Assembly: GCA_000828835.1 (NCBI GenBank)
Contig: AP014633.1
Coordinates: 620,001-684,000, forward strand
Reading direction: 5' to 3'
Source: Thioploca ingrica
GTDB lineage: Bacteria > Pseudomonadota > Gammaproteobacteria > Beggiatoales > Beggiatoaceae
DNA length: 64,000 bases
This document shows, in pieces, positions 1 to 9,141 of the stretch. Positions within the stretch are counted from its first letter, which is position 1, and each line of letters begins with the position of its first letter. The position numbers were made by a program, and so were the translations under genes. A model generated the notes under the pieces. That model saw only the letters and a list, made by a program, of their open reading frames with translations, ran no database searches and was not told where the DNA came from.

Positions 1-425
1 GATCTACCTACACGTTTATTGATAGTTCAGCAATATTAGGTCAAAATTATGAGTATCGCTTAGAAGATATTGATATGTCTGGGAGTAACACCTTTCACTA
101 TCCCGAAGGGATTGCGCCGATGATTGATCTCATTAGTCCAGTAGATGGAGCGATACTCAGTGCTGTTACTGTACCCGTATTTCAGTGGAATACGACGAAT
201 TACGATGGTTTCCGTTTCCAATATGCCTATCCGGGTTCGGAAATACAAACTTTCCCCATGAACAGTTGGAATTCTACGATGAGTTTTACACCTAATGCTG
301 ATTTATGGACCAATTTTGTTAATCAGTTAGAAGTGGGTGAAACTGTATATTGGCGTATTCAAGGAAAACTGGATAATTCTGAGGATAATTATAGCGATGT
401 GCAACAATTTACGATTATTAAGTAA
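1..425 (+). CDS. C-terminal end of a secreted/surface protein (partial)
   Basis: The reading frame is open from the left edge (first codon at position 3) to TAA at 423-425, so only about 140 C-terminal residues are visible. They begin with a YTFIDS...YEYRLED segment, a pattern common at the end of fibronectin-III-like beta-sandwich domains in bacterial surface proteins. A second domain of the Ig/FN3 kind follows, marked by 'LISPVDGAILS', 'PVFQWN' and 'VYWRIQGK'. There is no membrane anchor or sorting signal at the C-terminus. The protein is probably exported, with the rest upstream of the window. The exact function cannot be told. Confidence 0.7.
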   Translation, partial: STYTFIDSSAILGQNYEYRLEDIDMSGSNTFHYPEGIAPMIDLISPVDGAILSAVTVPVFQWNTTNYDGFRFQYAYPGSEIQTFPMNSWNSTMSFTPNADLWTNFVNQLEVGETVYWRIQGKLDNSEDNYSDVQQFTIIK

Positions 426-598
426 TCATCTCATGTAGATCTCTATAAAAGCAAAAATAATAGTATCTTGGACTAAATGATTATTAGCTTTATTTTAAGC
501 TTCTTGACTCCAAGTTAGCCAATTAAGCAAAAAAATTAGGTAAGCTAACAAATATTCTTCATCCAAAAATAAATATAAGCTAGGTTATATTGAAATTT

Positions 599-1432
599 AT
601 GTCCAAGATACAACTAAATAAACGCATTATTTATGTAACCGGTCTACCCCGCGCTGGTTCTACCCTATTGTGCCAATTACTAGGACACCATCCAGATATT
701 GATAGCACTGGCCACAGTTCACCACTATGCTCGGTCTTAAACGGGTTGCGCCACCAACTTAGCGATAGTGAATTTTTACTATCACAACTCGACGTTGATT
801 TTGAGCGGGGTTATCAATGCTTGTTCAACGCCTTTCTTGGTTTTATTGATGGCTGGTTTGCAGAAAGCGAGTCAATATGGGTGGTGGATAAAAATCGGGG
901 TTGGTTAAATCAACTGGAAATGGTCTATCATCTTGATCCTAATTGCCGCATGTTAGTTTGTGTACGCGAGTTAGGACAAATTTATGGCTCAGTTGAGGCG
1001 CAACATCAACAAACTTTGTTGCTGGATTTTCCGGACCATCTTGCTGCTTTGTCTCACTACACCCGTGCTGATAAGCTTTTTGGTCATGAAGGTGTGATTG
1101 GTATGCCCTTAAAAGCAATTGAAAACCTACAAGATATTGACAATCGATTACAAGCTCGCTTGTATTATGTAGTGTTTGAGCATTTGATGAAGGAGCCAGT
1201 GACGGTGATGCGTGAGATTTATCAGTGGCTTAATTTGCCAGACGCACCTTTTGATCCGCAGCGGCTCAAGGTGAAGCCGCATGAAAGTGATAGTTATTAT
1301 CGCTTTAAATACCTGCATAAAACTTATCCTAGAATTCAACCACCAGCTTACCATTCGATACCACCACGAATCGAAGTGGAACTGAGGAAAAACTTTGCTT
1401 GGTTTTATCAGATATTTTATCCTGAGAACTGA
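599..1432 (+). CDS. Sulfotransferase family protein
   Basis: About 277 residues. Residues 11-25 hold the PAPS-binding P-loop-like signature 'YVTGLPRAGSTLL', the 5'-phosphosulfate-binding motif of sulfotransferases, and the family's usual His/Pro-rich stretch ('LLGHHPDI') follows. Later aromatic-rich segments and a C-terminal 'LRKNFAWFYQIF' fit the PAPS-dependent sulfotransferase fold. The protein would move sulfate from PAPS to an unknown acceptor. I chose ATG 599; a TTG at 590 in the same frame is possible but has no better ribosome site. It stands alone between a surface protein tail and a small TA-like pair. The cysC gene near 10.3-10.9 kb could supply PAPS, though the two are not linked. 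Confidence 0.8.
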   Translation: MSKIQLNKRIIYVTGLPRAGSTLLCQLLGHHPDIDSTGHSSPLCSVLNGLRHQLSDSEFLLSQLDVDFERGYQCLFNAFLGFIDGWFAESESIWVVDKNRGWLNQLEMVYHLDPNCRMLVCVRELGQIYGSVEAQHQQTLLLDFPDHLAALSHYTRADKLFGHEGVIGMPLKAIENLQDIDNRLQARLYYVVFEHLMKEPVTVMREIYQWLNLPDAPFDPQRLKVKPHESDSYYRFKYLHKTYPRIQPPAYHSIPPRIEVELRKNFAWFYQIFYPEN

Positions 1433-1496
1433 ACCAAGTAAGCAAGCGTAGCCTAGCCAACCCCCTGCTGATTAACAGGAAATATCCTCAGCTAAA

Positions 1497-1685
1497 ATGG
1501 CAGGATTAAGCGAGTGGAAATTAAATTTTCACGACATGCAAAAAAGGGAATTTTCACCAGAAGAACATGAAATTGTACAACAAGTTGATAATTGTTATTA
1601 TCCACTAAGAATTATTATTGCGGTTGAAGGTCAAACCATAACTGTAATAACCAATTATCCTTTGAAAAAAGGAATCCCGAAATGA
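1497..1685 (+). pseudogene. Decayed DUF4258-type protein (possible toxin remnant)
   Basis: The 62-residue frame ends in 'LRIIIAVEG...ITVITNYPLKKG', the typical C-terminal strand pair of DUF4258 proteins. The N-terminus is wrong for the family in this frame. In the neighbouring frame, from GTG 1514, the sequence reads 'VEIKFSRHAKK', which is a normal DUF4258 start. The two frames join at an A6 run (1540-1545), where one A fewer would restore a continuous protein. Even the repaired version is shorter than usual between the 'SRHA' and 'LRII' blocks. It overlaps the next gene by ATGA, as in a functional pair, so this looks like a DUF4258/DUF2283 module whose first gene has been damaged. A sequencing error in the A run is possible. 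Confidence 0.55.
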
Positions 1686-1942
1686 AGATATATTATGACA
1701 ATGAAGTAGATGCAGTCTATATTAAACTCGGAGAGGAATCTCCAGAGGGCGTTATTGAAATGTCGGCGGGTATTAATTTAGATATCACTACTAAGGGTAA
1801 ATTGGTCGGGATAGAAATTTTAAACGCTTCTATCAAAATGGATATCCAAACCATTTTGTCTTATTCCTTGGAATTGAATGAAGAAACTTTATTCGCACGC
1901 AAAAATGCTACTCAAGCAGATATTTCTATATCCAATTTGTGA
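1682..1942 (+). CDS. DUF2283 family protein
   Basis: This 86-residue protein starts 'MKIYYDNEVDAVYIKLG' and contains 'GINLDITTKGKLVGIEILNAS', the two hallmark blocks of DUF2283. The start codon overlaps the stop of the preceding DUF4258-like remnant (ATGA at 1682-1685), indicating translational coupling. DUF4258/DUF2283 pairs are widespread and are often regarded as TA-like modules, with DUF2283 as the likely antitoxin. That role is inferred from the pairing. The gene seems intact although its partner appears broken. Confidence 0.8.
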   Translation: MKIYYDNEVDAVYIKLGEESPEGVIEMSAGINLDITTKGKLVGIEILNASIKMDIQTILSYSLELNEETLFARKNATQADISISNL

Positions 1943-2088
1943 TACCCAGATAAGGTGGACATTATCCACCAAAATGGTTATTAATTATAACGCTACCAAG
2001 CTCAGCTTGTATGCTTTATTTAGGCTGCGTTTGAGCGCCGGTCAGTAATCCTTTGGAACCAGCTGATCCAAAACTTGAGGAACAGATT

Positions 2089-2541
2089 ATGGAAACCATT
2101 ACTGAATATGAAAAAGATTTCTATGCTTGGCTTATTAAAAACGCTCAGTTAATTCGTAACAAACAATTCACTGAAATAGATGCTGAACAGATTGCCGAGG
2201 AATTAGAATCAATGGGTAGAAGTGAGAAAAGAGAATTAATAAGTCGTTTAACGGTATTACTTGCCCATCTGTTAAAATGGCAATTTCAATCGGTGAGAAG
2301 GGACCGAAGTTGGAACAATACTATACTGACACAACGAATTGATATTCATGAACTTCTTAAAGATAGCCCGAGTTTACGTTCAGAACTGGAATCTAAAATT
2401 GAAATCGCTTATGAAAAAGCCAAATTAATGGCAGAAGATGAAACCGGTATTGATAAGAAAACATTTTCCTCACTGTGCCCATTTTCTCTTGAACAGATCC
2501 TAGATAATACTTTCTTTCCAGAGGATGATAAGAGTATCTAA
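2089..2541 (+). CDS. DUF29 family protein
   Basis: About 150 residues, opening 'METITEYEKDFYAWL' with 'IDAEQIAEELESMGRSEKREL' further on. This is the classic DUF29 pattern: an all-helical protein frequent in cyanobacteria and large sulfur bacteria, with no established function. I chose ATG 2089 because GAGGA lies 7 bases upstream; an in-frame TTG at 2053 would add 12 residues. The family block 'LLAHLLKWQFQ' followed by 'RSW' is present. The gene is monocistronic. A second DUF29-type protein is encoded at 16475-16906, with the related 'LLIHLIKQQAE...RSW' block. Confidence 0.8.
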   Translation: METITEYEKDFYAWLIKNAQLIRNKQFTEIDAEQIAEELESMGRSEKRELISRLTVLLAHLLKWQFQSVRRDRSWNNTILTQRIDIHELLKDSPSLRSELESKIEIAYEKAKLMAEDETGIDKKTFSSLCPFSLEQILDNTFFPEDDKSI

Positions 2542-2659
2542 ACTTAACAAAGCCAGATCAGGTGCGCGCCGTGTCAGCGATGCGCACACCCGTCAGTAGA
2601 ATTAGCTATTAAATTAGGTAGTAAGTAGTTAAACAAAATTATCCATTTTAGAAGAGGTT

Positions 2660-3976
2660 CTAAGCAACTGCGACTGAATTTTCAGTAAATTGCTCTTCCT
2701 CGGTAGATCCATGTAATGCGGTAACAGAAGAGTGACCACCATAAATGACTTGCGTCACTTCGTCGAAAAAGCCCGCGCCAACTTCACGCTGATGTTTGGT
2801 CGCGGTGTAACCGCGTTTCTCCGCCGCAAATTCCTTCTCTTGTAATTCGACGTAAGCGGTCATACCTTGCTCACGGTATTTAGTTGCTAATTCAAACATC
2901 GAGAAATTGAGAGAATGGAATCCAGCTAACGTGATGAATTGGAATTTGTAACCCATTGCGCCCAATTCACGTTGGAATTTGGCAATGGTCATATCGTCTA
3001 AATTGAATTTCCAATTGAAAGAAGGTGAACAGTTGTAAGCTAACATCTTGCCGGGGAATTGTTTATGAATCGCTTCGGCAAATTGACGAGCTTGTTCTAC
3101 ATCGGGTTTACTGGTTTCCATCCAAATCAGGTCGGCATAAGGCGCATAAGCTAACCCACGAGCAATCCCTTGAGCAAGACCCGCTTTAGTTTGATAGAAA
3201 CCTTCTACCGTGCGTTGACCGGTGATGAATTCTTGATCTCGTGGATCAATGTCACTAGTTAATAAAGATGCACCCAGCGCATCAGTTCGTGCTACCAAGA
3301 GGGTAGGCACACCCATAATGTCAGCTGCCAAGCGAGCCGATATTAATTTATGAATCGCTTCTTGAGTCGGAACTAATACTTTACCACCCATATGGCCACA
3401 TTTTTTAGCGGCGGCTAACTGATCTTCAAAGTGAACGCCCGCAGCGCCGGCTTCAATCATGGCTTTCATCAGTTCAAAGCCGTTAAGGACCCCCCCAAAA
3501 CCGGCTTCGGCATCAGCCACAATCGGAAGAAACCAATCAATTTCCACATCACCTTCAGCATGATGAATTTGGTCCGCACGCAGTAAGGTGTTGTTAATTT
3601 TTTGTACCATTTGTGGAACACTATCAGCCGGATATAAACTTTGGTCTGGATACATTTGCCCGGCAGTATTGGCATCGGCTGCCACTTGCCAGCCACTCAA
3701 ATAAATGGCTTTTAATCTCGCTCTGGCCATTTGCATCGCTTGGTTACCGGTCACTGCTCCCAAAGCATGAACATAATCTTGGGTAGTCAGACGTTGCCAC
3801 AATTTTTCGGCGCCGATTTTAGCTAAAGTATATTCAATGGTAATGCTGCCTCGTAACCGAATGACATCCGCAGGGGTATAACCTCGTTTAATGCCATTCC
3901 AGCGTGGATTTTCCGCCCAATCGTGTTCAAGCGATTTTACTCTGCTCAGTAGATCTATGTCGTGATGAGTGCTCAT
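2660..3976 (-). CDS. aceA: Isocitrate lyase
   Basis: The 438-residue protein matches isocitrate lyase along its length. The signature 'KKCGHMGGK' places the catalytic cysteine at Cys193, preceded by 'GVHFEDQ' and 'DAEAGFGG' metal-binding segments. It cleaves isocitrate to glyoxylate and succinate, the first step of the glyoxylate bypass. The start ATG at 3976 has GGAG 9 bases upstream. The gene lies 41 bp downstream of aceB on the same strand, so the two probably form one transcript allowing growth on acetate or fatty acids. Length is that of the short (E. coli-like) class. Confidence 0.96.
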   Translation of the reverse strand: MSTHHDIDLLSRVKSLEHDWAENPRWNGIKRGYTPADVIRLRGSITIEYTLAKIGAEKLWQRLTTQDYVHALGAVTGNQAMQMARARLKAIYLSGWQVAADANTAGQMYPDQSLYPADSVPQMVQKINNTLLRADQIHHAEGDVEIDWFLPIVADAEAGFGGVLNGFELMKAMIEAGAAGVHFEDQLAAAKKCGHMGGKVLVPTQEAIHKLISARLAADIMGVPTLLVARTDALGASLLTSDIDPRDQEFITGQRTVEGFYQTKAGLAQGIARGLAYAPYADLIWMETSKPDVEQARQFAEAIHKQFPGKMLAYNCSPSFNWKFNLDDMTIAKFQRELGAMGYKFQFITLAGFHSLNFSMFELATKYREQGMTAYVELQEKEFAAEKRGYTATKHQREVGAGFFDEVTQVIYGGHSSVTALHGSTEEEQFTENSVAVA

Positions 3977-4017
3977 CAGTGTTACTCCATATGATTAAGG
4001 AAGTGATAATTTATTTT

Positions 4018-5625
4018 TTAAGGTAAGTGCTCGTAAGCCACTAAAGTTAGAAATTCTGCAAATTCATCCTGGGTCGTTATCTGCTCAAGTAATTTTGCCG
4101 CTAACGGATAATGACCCGCTTGATAACGTGGTTCTCCAACTTGATTACGGATCGATTCCAGTTCTTGGTGTATGGTTTGTCTAACTAAGTCAACCGTGAT
4201 TTTTCGACCATCATTTAATACCCCTTTGGGGTAGTGAATCCATTGCCAGAGTTGAGCGCGAGCAATTTCGGCGGTAGCCGCATCTTCCATTAGGTTATTG
4301 ATTGGCACACAACCATTTCCGCCTAACCAAGCTTCTAAATATTGCAACGCGGCACTAATATTGTTGCGCAATCCGGCTTCAGTAATATTACCAGTTGGTA
4401 AAGTCAGCAAATCTTTCGCGGTGATATCAATGGTTTCCAACTGACGATCTTTTTGATTGGGCTGCGGCATGTATTTATTAAATATTTCCACCGCAATCGG
4501 CACTAAACCTGGATGGGCTACCCACGTGCCATCATGCCCATCTTTAGCTTCTCGTTCTTTATCAGCACGCACTTTGGTTAAAGCCATTTCGTTGGCTTGC
4601 GGATCATTTTTAATCGGGATTTGCGCAGCCATGCCACCCATCGCATGGGCACCACGACGATGACACACTTGGATGACTTTTTGCGAGTAAGAACGTAAAA
4701 AGTGGCTGGTCATCGTGATTTGTTCTCTACCGGGTAAAACGAAGTCAGGATATTTATGGAACCGCTTGATAAAACTGAAAATGTAGTCCCAACGACCGCA
4801 ATTGAGACCGACGCAATGCTCACGTAATTCATAAAGCATTTCTTCCATTTCAAAGGCACCTAAAATAGTCTCAATTAACACGGTTGCCTTAATGGTACCT
4901 CGTGGAATTTCTAACGCATCTTGAGCATAATTAAAAATGTCATTCCATAACCGCGCTTCTAAATGACTTTCTAATTTGGGTAGATAAAAATAGGGACCAC
5001 TGCCTTTGGTTATCAGCGTATGCGCGTTATGGAAAAAGTATAGACCGAAATCCATCAAGGCGCCAGGAATGGGCTTACCTTGCCATAACATATGCTTTTC
5101 CGGTAAGTGCCATCCTCGCGGACGAACTAATAAAGTCGCTGTCTGTGAATTTAATTGATACCGTTTACCTTCAGGACTATGATATTCAATCACCTGATTG
5201 ACTGCATCTCGCAGATTAATTTGCCCTTCTATTAATCCTGACCAAGTTGGACTTTGGGCATCTTCAAAATCAGCCAGAAAAACTTTCGCGCCAGAATTCA
5301 AAGCATTAATAATCATTTTGCGGTCGACTGGTCCAGTAATTTCCACCCGCCGGTCTTGCAAATCTGCTGGGGTTGGTCCAACTTGCCAGTTATCTTGGCG
5401 GATATGAGCGGTTGCTGGGAAGAAATCGGGTAATTGGCCAACATCAATTTGTTGTTGTCGTTCTAAGCGACGCGCCAATAATTCATCACGGTGGGGAGTA
5501 AACTGCTTTACTAAATCTTCTACAAAAGCTAAAGCTGAGGTCGTTAAAATGGTAGCAAATTCAGCGGTGACTTTACCGATAATTTGCAATGACAATTTTT
5601 GGTTTTCAATGGGTGGCGCTGACAT
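4018..5625 (-). CDS. aceB: Malate synthase A
   Basis: A 535-residue protein of the malate synthase A class. It condenses glyoxylate with acetyl-CoA to malate in the cytosol, completing the glyoxylate bypass begun by AceA. Visible family marks include '[17 protein letters not shown]', '[11 protein letters not shown]', '[17 protein letters not shown]' (acid residues that bind Mg), '[12 protein letters not shown]' and the signature '[14 protein letters not shown]' with the helix that follows. It is the first gene of an aceB-aceA operon, in the usual gammaproteobacterial order. No aceK follows. Confidence 0.96.
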   Translation of the reverse strand: MSAPPIENQKLSLQIIGKVTAEFATILTTSALAFVEDLVKQFTPHRDELLARRLERQQQIDVGQLPDFFPATAHIRQDNWQVGPTPADLQDRRVEITGPVDRKMIINALNSGAKVFLADFEDAQSPTWSGLIEGQINLRDAVNQVIEYHSPEGKRYQLNSQTATLLVRPRGWHLPEKHMLWQGKPIPGALMDFGLYFFHNAHTLITKGSGPYFYLPKLESHLEARLWNDIFNYAQDALEIPRGTIKATVLIETILGAFEMEEMLYELREHCVGLNCGRWDYIFSFIKRFHKYPDFVLPGREQITMTSHFLRSYSQKVIQVCHRRGAHAMGGMAAQIPIKNDPQANEMALTKVRADKEREAKDGHDGTWVAHPGLVPIAVEIFNKYMPQPNQKDRQLETIDITAKDLLTLPTGNITEAGLRNNISAALQYLEAWLGGNGCVPINNLMEDAATAEIARAQLWQWIHYPKGVLNDGRKITVDLVRQTIHQELESIRNQVGEPRYQAGHYPLAAKLLEQITTQDEFAEFLTLVAYEHLP

Positions 5626-6396
5626 TGTCGTTATTACCCTAAAATTCTATTCAGTTATAGTTAATCAGTTATAGTCAATTTTTAAAGAGGGATTAATCTT
5701 ATTATAAATAATTTTTACGTTGCGATGCAGCAATTATACAATAAAAAAATCCGCTGTAAACCCCTATAATGAACAAAACCGTTTAAATAATTAACTATTG
5801 TGTAACGCAGCATAATGAGTATTAACCTTATTATTTTAACCATAAGCAATCCATTAATTTTTAATTGCAAAACCACACCAAAAAGGGAGAAAAGTCCAGG
5901 CGAGGGATTGTGAAAATAGTGAAGTCAATAATAAGTCATTCAAAAATATGAAATAGAATTTTCTAGAAAATAAAATCTATACTGCTCAATTCAATATAAA
6001 ATATTTAATTGTTGACATTAACAATGTAAAATACTATATTAAAAACTAGTCCTCTTTAATACAGGGGCCATAGGCAAAGCAATTAAACAAATAAACCACT
6101 CAATTGACCTATACTTTTCTACAAAAAGAAAGGTTAGGATTTAACCTATTTAACCCAAATAACTACGTTAAATCTGGACTAAAAAGGTCAGTAGTAATTT
6201 AACTTCTCTCAACTGAGAAAGCAGATTCGAGTGGTTTCCTATTTATTTTAACCCAATAGACAGTGATAACGTGTTGTTTAGTAGGATGGGTTAGAGATCC
6301 TCATTAATTCTACATTAAACTGTTATCATCACTTATTGGTTGCTTGAAGACTTGACCATATCGGTTAATAAAACGATAACTCTGTTGGAGCCGAAA
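5626..6396. other. Long A+T-rich intergenic region
   Basis: About 770 bp between the divergently transcribed aceB and the helix-turn-helix gene. It must hold both promoters. I see no convincing ORF, tRNA, riboswitch or repeat in it, only strongly A+T-rich sequence with many short A and T tracts (for example 5700-5760 and 5990-6060), which are too ambiguous to assign -35/-10 boxes. Confidence 0.5.
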
Positions 6397-8124
6397 ATGT
6401 CTTTAGATAACCTCATTGAAAATAAATTATCCATTAATCAACCCGTAAGAAAGGGCATCAATACTGGTGTGATTACTAAAACGCTTTATGATGAATTCAT
6501 GAGCATTGTAGCTAATTTCTCCGAAAGGAAACGCCTCATAGTGCTACGTCGATTGGGGTTCAATGGTACTTGTGAATCTCTAGAAAATATTGGTCAAACG
6601 CTGCAAGTGACGCGAGAGCGTGTCAGACAAATTGAAGCGATTTGCCTAGAGACGATTAAACAAAATTGTGGCAATAAATTGAGTGAAAAACTGCAAAAAT
6701 GTTTAGTCAAGCGACAAGAACCACTTTATTTGGATTCATTAGCGTTGGAGGATGAATGGTTTGATGGCTTTTTGGAACGGCCTATTTTTCTTGCTCAAAT
6801 CATAGAAAAGCTTACGGTTGGTAATTACTCAGTGTTTGCGGTAAAAGAGAGATTGATTGTTGCGCAAATTAACGCTGAACAGTGGTTTGAACTCAAAGCC
6901 GAAATTTTAAATTATTTAAAATCTCAACTGGCTAACAAATTATCTCAAGAAAAAGTGACTCAATTCATTCAACGTCGTGCTACCAGCTATGGTGCGGCGG
7001 AATTGGCTAACTTGTTACAAGAATCTCTCCAAGAGAAGTTACATTTTGCTTGCGTAAAAAGCAAAGGCCCTAAAATATTATGTAGTATCGGACGTGGCTT
7101 AACTCATGTCTTAACGACTTTACTCGTCGAAGCGAAAGAACCACTTCACTATACTGAAATTGCTCGTCAATGTTCAGAACAATTGGGACGCCAAGTTGAA
7201 GCTTATGTCCATAATACCCTAAAGAATTTAGCCTATCTTTACGGGCGTGGTGTCTATGGGACACTCGATCATTTTCCACTGAATAACAAGGATAAGAAAG
7301 CGATTTTAGCTGCAGTAGAAACCCTTATTCTAGAGGGAGCACCAACCCGCCAATGGACTTGCAGTGAATTAATCACTTTACTTAAACCTAAAATACCCTC
7401 ATTACCCAAGAAATTAGATAAATATGTCCTCAATATCCTCCTGGGTGAATCAAGCCTGTTAAAGTCGGTAGGGCGTTTGGTGTGGGTAAAAAAGACTCGA
7501 AATAATCACCATAAAGTGTCAAGAGTTGATTTACAGCAAGCTTGCACCGAAATTATTGCTAAATCAAAATCACCTATTTCAACTCATGAAATCAAACGAC
7601 TTATCGTCAAACAACGGGGTGTTGATGAATACTTCACTATTTTTCCGAGTCAAAAAATAGCCCGCATCAAGCCCAATATTTGGGGTCTGGTCGAGCGCGA
7701 CTTTGGGGTAACCAGTGAACAACGTCATCACCTCTTAGATACATTAAATGACTTGCTAGAACAACGTCAGGAAGGTTTGCATATTACCGAACTTAAGACT
7801 TCTCTACAAGTTATTGGTGTTATTGTGCCGCGTGATTTCACTAATTATATGCTGATGAGCCTAACCCAAACTGATTCGCGTTTCAAAGTACGTCGAGGGC
7901 AAATCGTTGGTTTAGCCCGTTGGATAGATGGTAAAAGAGTGACCGTGAAAGAAGCTGTTGAACAACTTGCACAAAATTTTACCTCGCCGATGAGTATGTA
8001 TGACTTACGTCATTCGGTAGAAAAAATGGTTCAGCATGAAGTTAAACAACCATTACATCGGTTATTAGAGAATGCCAATATTGTCTATGACGAGCGTTCC
8101 AATTTGTGGAATTTACGGAGTTAA
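6397..8124 (+). CDS. Sigma-region-4-like / HARE-HTH DNA-binding protein
   Basis: About 575 residues from ATG 6397, which has GGAG 7 bases upstream; an in-frame TTG at 6340 is less likely. The N-terminal third holds a sigma-70 region 4 type helix-turn-helix: 'RLGF...LENIGQTLQVTRERVRQIE', the block that recognises -35 elements. The middle contains 'KEPLHYTEIARQC...YGRGVYGTLD', which matches the HARE-HTH winged-helix pattern known from RpoE delta and some restriction enzymes. At least two more winged-helix-like repeats follow ('ISTHEIKRLIVKQRGV' and 'GLHITELKTSLQVIG'). Sigma regions 2 and 3 are absent, so it is not a complete sigma factor. It probably binds DNA or RNA polymerase as a regulator. 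It stands alone. Confidence 0.7.
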   Translation: MSLDNLIENKLSINQPVRKGINTGVITKTLYDEFMSIVANFSERKRLIVLRRLGFNGTCESLENIGQTLQVTRERVRQIEAICLETIKQNCGNKLSEKLQKCLVKRQEPLYLDSLALEDEWFDGFLERPIFLAQIIEKLTVGNYSVFAVKERLIVAQINAEQWFELKAEILNYLKSQLANKLSQEKVTQFIQRRATSYGAAELANLLQESLQEKLHFACVKSKGPKILCSIGRGLTHVLTTLLVEAKEPLHYTEIARQCSEQLGRQVEAYVHNTLKNLAYLYGRGVYGTLDHFPLNNKDKKAILAAVETLILEGAPTRQWTCSELITLLKPKIPSLPKKLDKYVLNILLGESSLLKSVGRLVWVKKTRNNHHKVSRVDLQQACTEIIAKSKSPISTHEIKRLIVKQRGVDEYFTIFPSQKIARIKPNIWGLVERDFGVTSEQRHHLLDTLNDLLEQRQEGLHITELKTSLQVIGVIVPRDFTNYMLMSLTQTDSRFKVRRGQIVGLARWIDGKRVTVKEAVEQLAQNFTSPMSMYDLRHSVEKMVQHEVKQPLHRLLENANIVYDERSNLWNLRS

Positions 8125-8146
8125 TAGAATATCTTTTATTTGGCTA

Positions 8147-8175
8147 TCGGGAATGGATATAAAATCCGTTCCCGA
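8147..8175 (+). terminator. Hairpin after the HTH gene (possible terminator)
   Basis: An 11-bp inverted repeat (TCGGGAATGGA / TCCGTTCCCGA, one G-T pair) with a 7-base loop starts 22 bp after the stop codon. No clear T run follows, so it could equally be a dispersed palindrome. Confidence 0.35.
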
Positions 8176-8198
8176 CGGGATAACCTTCTCATTATCTG

Positions 8199-8244
8199 AA
8201 AGGAAGGGTGCGTTACGCTTCGCTAACGCACCCTACTTGGCTTT
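8199..8244. repeat. Palindromic dispersed repeat, copy 1
   Basis: A 46-bp unit whose core (8206-8233) folds as GGGTGCGTTA-cgcttcgc-TAACGCACCC. The whole unit, including the unpaired tail CTACTTGGCTTT, recurs at 8980-9025 with one mismatch, so the Uma2 gene is bracketed by direct copies. Shorter relatives with GGTGCGT/ACGCACC arms occur near 17680 and 45937. Confidence 0.8.
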
Positions 8245-8332
8245 GGTAGATTTACCCCACTGATTTACAGTGGCAGTTGATAAATGGGATTAAAATTAAT
8301 ATTTGTTAAGAAAAAAGAATCGGTGAAATGAC

Positions 8333-8857
8333 ATGAGCGTAATCTTCGACTCTGATGAAGTCCTTGCTAAGGAGATGAAGATGCCGTCAAAACGACATAG
8401 CTTAACTCAAACCAACCTCACGGTGTTATTAGGCAATGATGAGAGATTTTCAACGTTTGTCGAGTTAAGTTTAGATGTGACCTCCATTGATTTAAGCCAA
8501 TTTGGTCTTAAAAACCAAGATGAAATGGTGCCAGACATCAGTGTTTACCTCGAGTCACCACCGCTGGTCGATGAACCCGGGGAAGATGAAGTGCGCGTCA
8601 CCAAAATGCCAGATTTAGCCATCGAAGTGCTTTCACCTACACAATCGATTAATGAACTTCTTAAAAAAATCAAAGCTTATTTTGCTCTCGGCATTAAATC
8701 GTGTTGGCTAGTGATGCCTGCCTTAGAAGAAATACGGGTTTTCTCTCATCAATTACAGCACTATAAGAACTTTGATATTAATCAAAGCGAACAGGTTGAC
8801 GATGAAGTGATGGATATTCATCTACCGATTCAGAAAGTATTTAGAAGACGTAACTGA
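8333..8857 (+). CDS. Uma2 family (DUF820) putative endonuclease
   Basis: The 174-residue protein shows the Uma2 core: 'VPDISVYLES', then 'MPDLAIEVLSP', then 'KKIKAYFALGIKSCWLV'. This is the D...EV...K arrangement of the PD-(D/E)XK nuclease fold. The family's usual 'W(I/L)VDP' reads 'WLVMP' here. Uma2 proteins are very common in cyanobacteria and Beggiatoa-like bacteria; their biological role is uncertain. The N-terminus is shorter than the typical 190-200 residues. The gene sits between two 46-bp direct copies of a palindromic repeat (8199-8244 and 8980-9025), suggesting it was acquired or can move as a cassette. Confidence 0.75.
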   Translation: MSVIFDSDEVLAKEMKMPSKRHSLTQTNLTVLLGNDERFSTFVELSLDVTSIDLSQFGLKNQDEMVPDISVYLESPPLVDEPGEDEVRVTKMPDLAIEVLSPTQSINELLKKIKAYFALGIKSCWLVMPALEEIRVFSHQLQHYKNFDINQSEQVDDEVMDIHLPIQKVFRRRN

Positions 8858-8979
8858 AACATACCTACCCAGCAGCAAAATCATGAGTAACTAGGTGGTG
8901 AAATAGAGAGTAAACTAGCTAACCAGTAACGCACCAACTATTTTAGTGGTAATCGATTGGAGGGGTTATTGAAAGGCTC

Positions 8980-9025
8980 AAAGGAACGGTGCGTTACGCT
9001 TCGCTAACGCACCCTACTTGGCTTT
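8980..9025. repeat. Palindromic dispersed repeat, copy 2
   Basis: Second copy of the 46-bp unit at 8199-8244, same orientation, 45 of 46 bases identical. The core hairpin lies at 8988-9013. Confidence 0.8.
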
Positions 9026-9141
9026 CGCATCTTTGCTGGTGGTAGCACTAAAGAGTTGCCGCTGTTTAGAAATTGAACGAGTCCAGTTGCTCACGATTCT
9101 TTTAATACTAACATTTTCCAGTGCAATTTTTCTTTAATTTT

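Noticed and set aside
5626..6396. Riboswitch or small RNA gene in the long gap upstream of the HTH gene
   Set aside because: No conserved core or convincing stem pattern was seen.
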